Of a DNA stretch of 64,000 nucleotides, positions 24,101 to 31,991 are shown piece by piece. Each line of letters starts with the position of its first letter. Positions within the stretch are counted from its first letter, which is position 1. The translations under genes were made by a program, and so were the position numbers. The notes beneath the pieces were generated by a model. It searched no databases. It saw nothing but the letters and a program-made list of their open reading frames with translations, and was not told where the DNA came from. The stretch is from Lentzea atacamensis (lineage in GTDB: Bacteria > Actinomycetota > Actinomycetes > Mycobacteriales > Pseudonocardiaceae): positions 310,001-374,000 of the forward strand of contig NZ_QLTT01000003.1 of NCBI RefSeq assembly GCF_003269295.1. Direction: 5' to 3'.

Positions 24101-25120
24101 GACGTTGCGGTACCCCTCCTCGGCGATGCGGTGGTCGGCGGGCAGCGAGGCGCCGTCGAGCACGATCACCACGAACGGCTCGTTCGCCGTGATCGGGCTG
24201 TCCGGCTCGAACGAGGGCCGGCCGGTGAACTCGACACCACCCAGGAGCTGTTCGAGCTCGCTGATGCTGTCGGTGACCATGCGGCGCGTGCCGCTGGCGT
24301 CGCGTGAGGCGGGATCCTGGTTGTGCGGCAACCACTTCACCCAGTCCCAGTGCTCCCGCGCCTCATCACTCACGCACAACGCGATCAGGGCGTCGCCAGG
24401 GCCGTGCGCGGTGGCGAGCTGGCCGAGCACGGCGCGCACCAGTCCGCGCACGTCCGCCGGATCGCCCTGGAACTGCAAGCGGGCGAACCCGCGCAGGTAC
24501 ACGGCGATCGGCGCGTTGTCCAAAGTGGAGTAGGCACGGATGAACCGCCGCAGTGCGTGTGCGGACAGCGGTTCGAGGTCTTCCAGCGGCTTGGTCTCCG
24601 GCGGCAGCAGCTTGGTCGTGCTGCGCTGCTTGCCCAGTCCGATCCGGACCTCGCCGAAGTCGTCGTGCGCGGGACGGCGTTCCCACAGCCGGTAGCCCAT
24701 CGCCATGGACCACAGCGAGCCGGGGTGCGGGTGCACCCACAGGGCGGCCTTGCGCTGCTGGGTGAGTGCCCCGCGCATCTTCTCCCGCACCTGACCGAGG
24801 TAGCGCACGTAGTCACGCCGGTCGCCGTGCAGCTTCTGCTTGTGCTCCACGCCGGCCCGCAGCAGCTGCGCGAGCAGCATGCCGATCGCGGCGACGAGCA
24901 TGAGTCCCGCGCCGACCCAGGCCAGCGGGCCGGAGCCGGGCCGGACGAACATCAGGACCATGGCCAGCGAGCTCAGCGCCATCGGCGCGTAGAGCAGAAC
25001 CGAGCTGATCGCCCCACCTGTGTTCTCCGGCACAGCCGGTGGTGGTTGCAGCTCGATCTCGTCACTGGGCGCCGTCGGACCGGGCCGACGCGCCTTTCTG
25101 GTGAATGCCTCGGTGCCCAC
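21152..25120 (-). CDS. eccC: EccC, three-ATPase motor of the type VII secretion system
   Basis: A 1322-residue FtsK/SpoIIIE-type motor that recognises substrates and drives ESX export. Two transmembrane helices lie at about residues 40-90 after a cytosolic N-terminus. A DUF-type stalk domain follows, then three ATPase domains with Walker A motifs at about residues 483 (GATGSGKS), 835 (GGPQSGKST) and 1122 (GDAETGKT). Only the first has a full DE Walker B (FIVVDEF); the others read VVDG and LVDDF, as in other EccC proteins where the later domains mainly bind peptide and nucleotide. It is one polypeptide, not split into Ca and Cb as in ESX-1. It is transcribed opposite to the rest of the locus, from the 146-bp gap shared with eccD. 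Confidence 0.96.
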   Translation of the reverse strand: MGTEAFTRKARRPGPTAPSDEIELQPPPAVPENTGGAISSVLLYAPMALSSLAMVLMFVRPGSGPLAWVGAGLMLVAAIGMLLAQLLRAGVEHKQKLHGDRRDYVRYLGQVREKMRGALTQQRKAALWVHPHPGSLWSMAMGYRLWERRPAHDDFGEVRIGLGKQRSTTKLLPPETKPLEDLEPLSAHALRRFIRAYSTLDNAPIAVYLRGFARLQFQGDPADVRGLVRAVLGQLATAHGPGDALIALCVSDEAREHWDWVKWLPHNQDPASRDASGTRRMVTDSISELEQLLGGVEFTGRPSFEPDSPITANEPFVVIVLDGASLPADHRIAEEGYRNVVVLDVSGALSWQARPHTLHVEVTAKSLGTVSFDRLGKPSTSPLCRPDALSPQATAALARLIARHRIGEVQDNEEPLASDYELPSLLGLGDLRSFDPVPYRQTRGGARKRLRVPIGMTSNGTPIELDIKEAAEDGMGPHGLLIGATGSGKSELLRTLVLAMAATHSSEELNLVLVDFKGGAAFLGFDELPHTSAVITNLADELELVDRMQDALTGELNRRQELLRAAGNYASRRDYEAARAQGVPLEPLPALFIVVDEFSEMLASKPEFVDVFAMIGRLGRSLGVHLLLASQRLDEGRIHKIESHLSYRISLRTFSAMESRSVLGVPDAYELPNNPGNGYLRPDTTSLIRFKGAYCSGPYRPPVSKRLRRSEVEQQLVAFGTEYVAPRATPAEAEQEPDQAEQTTRTMLEVLISRLRGIGPVAHQVWLPPLKQAPTLDQLLPPLVDHPELGPRPVGEYDASTLSVPVGLVDLPALQKRELLTAQLAGAKGNIGIAGGPQSGKSTLLRTLISALALSHTAAEIQFYCLDFGGTLSPLARLPHVGSIAGRLDRDRVTRTVMEMYNLLSQREQLFAQNNIDSMTSYRRARARGQFLDVDPYGDVFLVVDGWFTIRQDYEELEPRFTELASRGLGFGIHLVVATGRWSDMRPWLRDVLGTRFELRLGDPLESEVNSRLAATVPALPGRGITTGKMHFLTALPRIDGTSRTEDIAEATAEIAEALDLPSAPRAPKVQLLPNQLTAAELPPPTAEAPQLDVTMALGIEDGALGPQWHDFDANPHLMIFGDAETGKTNLLRHIAASVAQHYSPADGRVMFVDFRRELHDAVPQDNQVNYTVSTDGLESSIKQVAELLQSRVPGPEIPPSKLRERDWWTGGRLFILVDDFELMESSGFNDPMAPLMPLLQQGADIGLHLIVARSTTNASRTMMNPLVRRLWELGTAVVMFSCPREEGTFIGNVKPKTLIQGRAQYVNRRRVVNLVQTPIVG

Positions 25121-25266
25121 CGTGACTCTCCTTGGTGAAGGGTTTCCCTCGACGTGGCGTGACGCGGGCCTCGTCCCGGCTGACCGGGAGGTGTGGGAAC
25201 TAGGTTCCGCGCCAGGTTTTCGCTACTCGAGAGTTGTCGTTCGCCAGGAAGAATCCGGGGCTCGAT
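25121..25266. promoter_or_regulatory. Divergent promoter region eccC / eccD
   Basis: This 146-bp gap between the oppositely oriented eccC and eccD genes must carry promoters for both arms of the secretion locus. I cannot single out -35/-10 hexamers with confidence. AAGGAGAG next to 25121-25135 on the minus strand is the eccC ribosome site. Confidence 0.5.
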
Positions 25267-26664
25267 ATGGAAGAACGCACGCAGTCTCGCACAAATGTAC
25301 CGACCCGGCTACGGTTCGTTCTCGGCGATCACGCGGTGGACGTGGCCCTGCCGGGCGACGTGCAACTGGTCGACCTGCTGCCGTCCGTGCTGGCCCAGTT
25401 CGGGAAGGAGTGGGTCGAGCAGAGCGTCGACCACGAGGGCTGGGTCGCGCAACGGCTGGGCGAGTCCCCTTTGGACGAGGACAAGTCCGCCAACGAGCTG
25501 AACCTGCTCGACGGCGACACCGTCTACTTGAGACCGCGTGAGGACGCGCTCCCACCGCTCGACTACGACGACCTCGTGGACGGCGTGGCCGAGCGGGTGC
25601 GGGCCGACGCCGGTCAGTGGACGCCGAGCCGGACCAGGTGGATGCTGCGGGTCGGCGCGGTCGTCGCGTTGCTGGGCGCCCTCCTGGCGTTGCTGTTCGG
25701 TGGCGATCCTCAGTCGTTGTGGCTGGTGCCCGTGGTGACCGGGGTCGTGCTGATCGCGGTCGCGGGTGCGCTGGCCCGCGCCAAGGGCAAGATCGTCGAC
25801 GGGACCGGGCTCGCCTGCGCCGGGGTGATCTGGGCGGTCACGGGCGGCTGGCTCGCCGCCGTGCAGATCGCTCCGCTGGGAGGTGTTCCCGTCCGGCTCG
25901 TGACCGCGGCCGCCACCGGCGTGGTCGCGATCGTGCTGGCCCTCGTGGCAGTCGCCGACGCCGTCCTGATCTTCACCACCGCGCTGACCGCTCTGGTGAC
26001 ACTGCTCTTGCCCGCGATCATCTGGGTGGCGAGCGACCTCACCGCCGCGCAGTCCGCCGGTATCGGCATCGCCGTGAACTTCGTCGCGATCCTCTTCGCG
26101 CCCGGCGGCGCGTTCCGGCTCGGCGGGCTGAAGCTGCCGATGCTGCCGACCGACGCGCCGGAGGTGAAGGAAGACATCGATCCGGTGCCGCACAAGGTCG
26201 TGGTGGAACGCAGCACGGTGGTTTTCGGTTACCTGAAGGCTTTCTACCTCGGTTACGGCATCACGCAGACCGCGTTGCTGCTCGTGCTCGTCCGGCCGGG
26301 CGAGATGTGGGCGATGATCACGGCATCGGTGTGCGCGTTGCTGATGCTGCTGCGGTCGCGCCACCTCACCGGCTTGGTGCCCCGCTGGTCGCTGCTCGTG
26401 CCGGCCGGGTTGACCGCTGTGGCGCTGGCGTTGCGCCTGGGCATGCCGGAGGAGCCGTTCATCCGTGCGGTGGCGGTGCTCGCGCCGCTCGTGGCCGTTG
26501 GCATCGGGCTGGGTGTGCTGAGCCACTACATGCCCGGTAAGCGGCTGCGTCCCTACTGGGGCCGTGCCGTCGACATTCTCGAGTACGCGACTGCGATCGC
26601 CGTCCTCCCGCTGCTGCTGGCGGTGCTGGACGTGTACTCCTGGGTCCGGGGGCTGAGCGGCTGA
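25267..26664 (+). CDS. eccD: EccD, integral membrane channel component
   Basis: A 465-residue ESX membrane protein. ATG 25267 is preferred over an earlier in-frame start because the ubiquitin-like (YukD-type) domain begins right after it (TRLRFVLGDHAVDVALP to DGDTVYLRPRED, residues 14-92). Eleven hydrophobic helices then fill residues 120-460, separated by a cytosolic loop (LPMLPTDAPEVKEDIDPVPH), as usual for EccD. It builds the membrane vestibule of the secretion complex with EccB and EccC. The stop overlaps the eccB start (CTGATG). Confidence 0.95.
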   Translation: MEERTQSRTNVPTRLRFVLGDHAVDVALPGDVQLVDLLPSVLAQFGKEWVEQSVDHEGWVAQRLGESPLDEDKSANELNLLDGDTVYLRPREDALPPLDYDDLVDGVAERVRADAGQWTPSRTRWMLRVGAVVALLGALLALLFGGDPQSLWLVPVVTGVVLIAVAGALARAKGKIVDGTGLACAGVIWAVTGGWLAAVQIAPLGGVPVRLVTAAATGVVAIVLALVAVADAVLIFTTALTALVTLLLPAIIWVASDLTAAQSAGIGIAVNFVAILFAPGGAFRLGGLKLPMLPTDAPEVKEDIDPVPHKVVVERSTVVFGYLKAFYLGYGITQTALLLVLVRPGEMWAMITASVCALLMLLRSRHLTGLVPRWSLLVPAGLTAVALALRLGMPEEPFIRAVAVLAPLVAVGIGLGVLSHYMPGKRLRPYWGRAVDILEYATAIAVLPLLLAVLDVYSWVRGLSG

Positions 26665-28097
26665 TGCAGTCACGCAGAGATCAGGTCCAGGCTTACTTCT
26701 TCGTGGTCGGCCGTTTGGTGGCCGGCCTGGCGCAGGGCAAGCCCGATGTGCTGGAGCATCCGAACCGGCGGTTCAACAACGGCACCGTTTTCGGGGTGCT
26801 GCTCGCGTGCGTGATCATGGCGATCTTCGGCATCATCGGGTTGTTCTCGCCGCGTGGCAACAACTCCTGGCGCACCGACGGCGCGATCGTGCTGGCCAAG
26901 GAGACCGGCGCGCGGTACGTGTACCTCGGCGGTGAGCTCCGCCCGGTGCTGAACATGGCGTCGGCGATGCTGGCGGCCGGGCAGTCCGGGTCGATGACCA
27001 CGGTCAGCCAGAACTCGCTGACCGGTGTCGCGGTCGGGGCGCCGATCGGTATTCCCGGTGCGCCGGACGGAATTCCCACCGCGGACCGGGTCAACAAGGC
27101 GCAGTGGACGGTCTGCGCACGGCCTCCGGACCGGCAGGCTGTGGTGAGCGCCCCGACCGTGACGTTGCGGCTCGACCAGGAACCGGGACAGTCCGTACCG
27201 GACGGCCAGGCGTTCCTCGTGTCCACACCGGACGGTGTCGTGCAGCTGGTGTGGCGGGGAGTGCGCCACCGGATCGCGGACGCGGCCACGCTCGAAGCGC
27301 TGGGGTACAGTCAGGAACAGGTGTTGCCGGTCTCGCCGGCGTGGCTGAACGTGATTCCGTCCGGCGTGGACCTGAAGGCGCCGGTGATCGACCGCGTCGG
27401 CACGCTGGGTCAGGCCGTGGGCGGCCGCCCGAGCCGGATCGGCCAGGTGTTCCAGGTGCGCAACCCGGCGATCTCGTCCGAGGAGTACTACGTCCTGCGC
27501 GCCGACGGGCTGATGCCGATCAGCCGGACGATCGCGGCGATGTTGCTGGCCTCGCCCGAGACGCGCAACGCCTACCCGAACACGCGGGTGGTGCCGATCA
27601 TCACGGGGCCGGACGCGCTCGCGGGGTTGAAGCTGCTTTCCCCGGCACAGGACGACCTTCCGCCGCAACCTCCCGCCCTGGCGGACCTCGGCGTGGGGAT
27701 GTCGGCGTGCGCGAGATTCGATCTCGCCGCGGATGACGGACGCGTGCCGCGGCTCGTGCTGGTGCCGATCACAGCGGACAAGGGAGCCGTTGCCCCTGCC
27801 GGAAAGCACGTCGTCGGGTCGACTGCGGACCGTGTCGTGATCCCGGCGGGAACCGGGGCACTCGTGCGCACGATGCCCGCTCCCGGCGCCTTGCCGGGCA
27901 CCGGGTTCCTCGTCACCGATGTCGGCGTGCGCTATCCGCTTTCCGATGAATCTGTTGCCGCGTCACTGAATCTGGGTGGAGCGCACTCCGTCGCCGTGCC
28001 GTCGGCGTTGCTCGCGCTGCTGCCCGTCGGGCCCGCGCTCGACCCTCAGCGCGCGGTCACGAGCCAGGTCACCGAGCTCGCCAAGACGGGCTCATGA
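26664..28097 (+). CDS. eccB: EccB, membrane-anchored periplasmic component
   Basis: A 477-residue ESX core protein. It has a short cytosolic N-terminus starting MQSRRDQVQAYFFVVGRLV, typical of EccB, one transmembrane helix at about residues 41-61 (TVFGVLLACVIMAIFGIIGL), and a large extracytoplasmic domain with internal repeats. The Cys residues in TVCARPPD and SACARFD (about residues 151 and 350) match the conserved EccB disulfide. Its start overlaps the eccD stop, so the two are made together. After the stop there is a 132-bp gap before the substrate genes. Confidence 0.95.
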   Translation: MQSRRDQVQAYFFVVGRLVAGLAQGKPDVLEHPNRRFNNGTVFGVLLACVIMAIFGIIGLFSPRGNNSWRTDGAIVLAKETGARYVYLGGELRPVLNMASAMLAAGQSGSMTTVSQNSLTGVAVGAPIGIPGAPDGIPTADRVNKAQWTVCARPPDRQAVVSAPTVTLRLDQEPGQSVPDGQAFLVSTPDGVVQLVWRGVRHRIADAATLEALGYSQEQVLPVSPAWLNVIPSGVDLKAPVIDRVGTLGQAVGGRPSRIGQVFQVRNPAISSEEYYVLRADGLMPISRTIAAMLLASPETRNAYPNTRVVPIITGPDALAGLKLLSPAQDDLPPQPPALADLGVGMSACARFDLAADDGRVPRLVLVPITADKGAVAPAGKHVVGSTADRVVIPAGTGALVRTMPAPGALPGTGFLVTDVGVRYPLSDESVAASLNLGGAHSVAVPSALLALLPVGPALDPQRAVTSQVTELAKTGS

Positions 28098-28229
28098 GGG
28101 ATCTTCCCCCGTCGATGCCCAGGCGGGTGGATTCCGAAGAAATCGGATGTACGACGGGCATCTAATCCAGTTCAGGCGCCCTTGCGAATGGGTGGCCATT
28201 CTCCAGCAGGGACGACAAGGAGATACACG

Positions 28230-28508
28230 ATGAGCAAGACCAGGCTTACTCCCCAGCAGGTCATCGAGATCGCGAACAAGCACTCGCAGGAAGCTGACCG
28301 GATCACCAGCGAGCAGCAGCAGCTCCGGAGCAACGTCGCGACGCTGACCTCCATCAACTCGGGCGCCATGATCCAGAAGCTGATCACGGTCCACCAGGAG
28401 TGGGACACCAAGACCTCGGAGATCGTCACGACCCTTGGCGAGATGGCCACGACTCTCAACCGGGCCGCCAACACCCTGCAGGCGCAGGACGAGGCCGGCA
28501 CCTTCTGA
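28230..28508 (+). CDS. WXG100-family small secreted protein
   Basis: A 92-residue all-helical hairpin protein of Esx type. ATG 28230 has AAGGAGAT 6 bp upstream. The first helix is rich in Gln/Glu. The turn reads SINSG where WXG would be, so the Trp is missing, but the later conserved Trp58 (HQEWDTK) is present. Such proteins leave the cell as dimers through the ESX channel and often act as targeting partners for larger substrates. The next gene is its likely partner. Confidence 0.85.
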   Translation: MSKTRLTPQQVIEIANKHSQEADRITSEQQQLRSNVATLTSINSGAMIQKLITVHQEWDTKTSEIVTTLGEMATTLNRAANTLQAQDEAGTF

Positions 28509-28564
28509 TCTCCGCCCTAGTCAGTTCTTCTTTCAGCTCGTACCGAATTCTTCAGGAGTGAACC

Positions 28565-28858
28565 GTGACCGGAGCGATCGTTTACGACTACCAGGCGCTG
28601 GCCGACGGCGTGCGCCAGATGCAGAACGCCAACCAGAACATCGAGCAGAACGTCACCGCGCTGAACCAGCAGGTGCAGAGCCTGATGGACTCGTTCGACG
28701 GTCAGACCGCGACTCAGTACAACCAGTGCGCCGACCGGATCTTCCGCAAGCTGCGTGAGAGCAACGAGGTGCTCAACCAGATCTCGGTCAACCTGAACCG
28801 GAACTCGAACAACATGAACGACGCCGACCGCTCGACGGCAAGCACGTTCAACTTCTGA
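28565..28858 (+). CDS. WXG100-family small secreted protein (FDG variant)
   Basis: A 97-residue helical hairpin. GTG 28565 follows AGGAG by 6 bp. The turn has Phe44-Asp-Gly46 in place of WXG, and Phe for Trp is a tolerated variant in this family. There is one Cys (YNQCADR). The C-terminal tail is Asn/Asp/Ser-rich. It lies 56 bp after the other Esx-like gene, and the pair probably forms a heterodimer exported by the machine encoded upstream. Confidence 0.87.
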   Translation: MTGAIVYDYQALADGVRQMQNANQNIEQNVTALNQQVQSLMDSFDGQTATQYNQCADRIFRKLRESNEVLNQISVNLNRNSNNMNDADRSTASTFNF

Positions 28859-28928
28859 GCCGCGCTGGTGGTGCCGGACGGTTCACCGGCCGGCACCACC
28901 AGCCCCGTTTCGACGAAAGGCCCACGAC

Positions 28929-29228
28929 ATGGCCAACGACGGCGGCACCAAGACGTCCATCGACCCGGAAGCCGTGCGGGCGATCGCCGCTCGCATGGGC
29001 GTGCTGATGGACGATCTCGGCCCCTTCCAGCAGCTTCTCTCACTGCCCGCACACGCGGGCAACTTCTCCACGGCGACGTGGCTGGAGAAGCTGCTGCTGG
29101 ATCGCAAGAAGAAGCTGTCGCTGCACGCGGAAGAGCTGAACAAGCTCATGCACGAGGTGGAGACGAGCCTGCTGAAGGCCTGCTCGAACCTCGAGGACAC
29201 CGACAAGTGCAACGCCAACAATCTCTAG
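28929..29228 (+). CDS. Small helical T7SS-locus protein, 99 residues
   Basis: A 99-residue helical protein with an Esx-like size and position. ATG 28929 follows AAAGG. Helix one (SIDPEAVRAIAARMGVLMDDLG) and helix three (KKLSLHAEELNKLMHEVETSLLKACSNLEDTD) suggest a helical bundle. It has no WXG motif, but a Trp lies in STATWLEKLL. Two Cys are near the C-terminus. It is probably a secreted partner or a chaperone of the PPE-like proteins encoded next; I recognise no named family. Confidence 0.7.
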   Translation: MANDGGTKTSIDPEAVRAIAARMGVLMDDLGPFQQLLSLPAHAGNFSTATWLEKLLLDRKKKLSLHAEELNKLMHEVETSLLKACSNLEDTDKCNANNL

Positions 29229-29327
29229 TACCTGGTGGCAGTTGACCGTCAGCGCCCCCGGTGCTGGCGGTCGCTCGTTTGTGGACGGTCGTGGTGCGGG
29301 AACTCGACTTCGTGAGGGCGGTTCGGC

Positions 29328-31988
29328 GTGACAAGTCCTGAAGGCACGGACCCGGCGGCGGCCGGCGGTGGCCTCGACGCCGACAGCATCCAGTCTCTCG
29401 CCCAGTTCAAGGCGATGGCGGGAGACGCGCTCAACCCCAGCGCGCCCGTCTCGTTCGATGCCCTGGCTGTCGCGTTCGAGGTGGCGAGCGAACGGCTGTT
29501 CCAGTTCCGCCGGTCCTTCTGGGATGAGACGGTCCAGATGGGTGAGGCGCTCAAGGGGCACACCGGCGACCAGTTCCAGAGCTTCGCCGACGACGTGGTC
29601 ATGAAGCGGAGCCAGCTCGTCCAGGAGACCGTGTCTCTTTACCCGAACGCGCTGCGAAGCGCCTCCAAGGCCCTCGTCTTCTTCCAGACGAAGGTGGCCG
29701 AGATCGAGGCCCAGTTCGCCAACCGGGTCAAGGAGTACGGCAAGCAGGTCACCAAGCTGGCCGACGCGATGGCGACGCTGGAGCAGGAGTTCGACGCCGG
29801 TACGTATCTCCGCGCGGTGATCGAGCGCGACGAGCAGAACAACCTGTTGCCAGAGCTGCGCAGGGCGTTGCTCGACCTGTCGTCGAGCTACCAGAGCACC
29901 GGTAACAGTCTCACCGACTTCCAGAGCAACATCGTCTCGCCCGGGGCGGGCTCCGGTGGGAGTGGCCCGGGTACCGGTGGCGGTAGCAGCATCATCGACC
30001 TCGGTAAAGGTGGCGGCGTCGACATCTCGAACGGTATGCCGCCGTTTTTCGGTCCTCCCGTGGCGGGTACGGGGACGGGCGATGGCCAGGGGGGCGGGCA
30101 AGGTGGTGGGCAAGGCGGCGGGCAAGGCGGCGGCCAGGGTGGTGGGCAAGGCAGCGGCCAGGGCACAGGTGGCGCCACGGGAGGCGGCGGTGGCACGGGC
30201 TCCGGTGCGAACTCCAGCGAGCGGGCGAACGATCCGGCCACGAGGAAAGCCATGGAGGAAGCCAAGAAGGCCGCTCACGACGCCATCCAGAAACTGATCG
30301 ACGAGACGAAGGGCGACTCGCCGGAGGCACAGGCGCGCCGTGAGGCGTTGCAGCAAGCCCAGCGGGAGCTGGACAGCGCGCTCGGCGGCGCGGCCAGCGG
30401 CACCGGCGGGACGGGCTCGGCCGTCATGGATCCGGTGCGGCGGCAGGCGATGGAGGACGCTCGGCGGGCCGCCACCGACGCGATCAACGATCTCGAACGC
30501 CAGTCCGGCACCGGTGACCCGACGCGCCAGGAGGCGTTGACGCGGGCGAACCAGATCGCCAACGACGCGATCACCCGGCTGCAGAACGGTTCGGCCGGCG
30601 GCGGCGCCGGGTCTGGAGCCGGTGGGGGCTCGAACGGGGTCATGGGTGTCGGTCCCGGTGTCAGTCTCACGGGTTCTGGTCCGAACTCCCGTGGGAAGGG
30701 GACCGATCCGGCCAGGCAGAAGGCCATGGAGGAGGCCAGGAAGGCCGCGAACGACGCCATCCAGAAGCTGTCTGACATGACGCCGGGCGACTCGCCGGAG
30801 GCGCAGGCGCGCCGTGAGGCGCTGCGGGAAGCGCAGCAGGCGATCAACGACTCCCTCGGAGGCGGCGGAGGCAGCGGAGCCGGAGGCAGCGGAGCCGGTG
30901 GAAGCGGTCCGGGAGGCGGGAATACGCCGTCGTCGACGGATCCCGTGCGGCAGCGGGCGTTGGAGGACGCTCGGAGGGCGGCAGGCGAAGCGATCAACGC
31001 GCTCGCCAACCAGTCCGGCGGGGGAGGAGGAGGCTCGGATCCGTCGCGTCAGCAGGCATTGGCGGATGCCAATCGGATCGCCAACGACGCCATCAACCAG
31101 TTGCAGAACCCCTCGGCCGCCGGAAGCGGTATTGGCGGTGGTGCTGGTGGCGGCAAGACGGGGCCGACGACTTCATCGAACGGGCCCACTGGCGGTAGTG
31201 GTGCTGGTGGCGGTACTGATCCTGCGGCTGCGGAGCGGGCGCGGCAGGCGGCTGCGGCCGCGGGGGCCGCGCGTGATGCGATCTCCACGATCGATGGCTT
31301 GGCCAATGGCGCTGGCGGTAGTGCTGGTGTCGGTCCTGGTGTGAGTCTCGGTGACGCTGGTCTCGGTGGCGGTACTGGTGGCGGTACTGGTGGCGGTGCC
31401 GGCGGTGGTACGGGCGGTGGCGGTACTGGCGGTGGTGCCGGTGCCGGTGGCGGTGGTAGTGCTGGTGGCGGTACTGATCCTGCGGCTGCGGAGCGGGCGA
31501 GGCAGGCGGCGAACAAGAGCGCCAGCGACGCGATCGAGCGGATCCGTCAGATCGGCAGCGACTCCGGTCTCGGCGGCGGGTTCTCGACGGACGGCACGTC
31601 GCCCCTGGCGAGCTTCCTGTCCGGAGGTGCCGGTGCCGGTGGCGGCGGGTTCGGCACTGGTGTCGGCGGTACGCCACGGTTCGGTGTCGACGGCGTCGGC
31701 AAGGCGGGGACGCCCGCGGAGATCACCGCCGCCGCGCAGCAGAAGGGCTACCAGGTTCCCACCCGTAGCGGCGTGGTCGGCGTGCCCACGACCATCTCGC
31801 GCGGCCCCGCCGGTCTCGACATGGGCGCGGGCATGATGCCGCCGCCGATGGGTGGCGCGGGCGCCGGTATGGGTGCCGGGCAGGAGAAGAAGGACCGGGA
31901 ACGCACCGTCTGGCTCACCAGCGACGGCAAGGACTGGGAAGAAGACGACGAGAACTGCGCGGGGCCATCGACCCTGGGACGGAGCTGA
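29328..31988 (+). CDS. PPE-like secreted protein with Gly-rich linkers and helical repeats
   Basis: An 886-residue protein starting at GTG 29328 (GAGGG upstream). Residues 30-205 are a long helical domain with a WXG-like element (HTGDQFQSFADD), resembling PPE/EspB-type ESX substrates. The rest alternates Gly-rich linkers with six helical blocks that share the pattern DP-RQ-A---AR-AA-DAI--L, two of them with a second GDSPEAQARREAL or DP-RQ-AL--AN-IANDAI half. The C-terminus is acidic (WLTSDGKDWEEDDEN) with the only Cys I find, at position -10 from the end. No signal peptide. A surface or matrix-like structural role is plausible, but none is shown. Confidence 0.8.
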   Translation: MTSPEGTDPAAAGGGLDADSIQSLAQFKAMAGDALNPSAPVSFDALAVAFEVASERLFQFRRSFWDETVQMGEALKGHTGDQFQSFADDVVMKRSQLVQETVSLYPNALRSASKALVFFQTKVAEIEAQFANRVKEYGKQVTKLADAMATLEQEFDAGTYLRAVIERDEQNNLLPELRRALLDLSSSYQSTGNSLTDFQSNIVSPGAGSGGSGPGTGGGSSIIDLGKGGGVDISNGMPPFFGPPVAGTGTGDGQGGGQGGGQGGGQGGGQGGGQGSGQGTGGATGGGGGTGSGANSSERANDPATRKAMEEAKKAAHDAIQKLIDETKGDSPEAQARREALQQAQRELDSALGGAASGTGGTGSAVMDPVRRQAMEDARRAATDAINDLERQSGTGDPTRQEALTRANQIANDAITRLQNGSAGGGAGSGAGGGSNGVMGVGPGVSLTGSGPNSRGKGTDPARQKAMEEARKAANDAIQKLSDMTPGDSPEAQARREALREAQQAINDSLGGGGGSGAGGSGAGGSGPGGGNTPSSTDPVRQRALEDARRAAGEAINALANQSGGGGGGSDPSRQQALADANRIANDAINQLQNPSAAGSGIGGGAGGGKTGPTTSSNGPTGGSGAGGGTDPAAAERARQAAAAAGAARDAISTIDGLANGAGGSAGVGPGVSLGDAGLGGGTGGGTGGGAGGGTGGGGTGGGAGAGGGGSAGGGTDPAAAERARQAANKSASDAIERIRQIGSDSGLGGGFSTDGTSPLASFLSGGAGAGGGGFGTGVGGTPRFGVDGVGKAGTPAEITAAAQQKGYQVPTRSGVVGVPTTISRGPAGLDMGAGMMPPPMGGAGAGMGAGQEKKDRERTVWLTSDGKDWEEDDENCAGPSTLGRS

Positions 31989-31991
31989 GCA

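Noticed and set aside
21152-25120. Plus-strand 1089-codon frame opposite eccC
   Set aside because: It is His/Arg/Gln/Val-rich shadow coding of the minus-strand eccC gene, whose Walker motifs and membrane helices are unambiguous.
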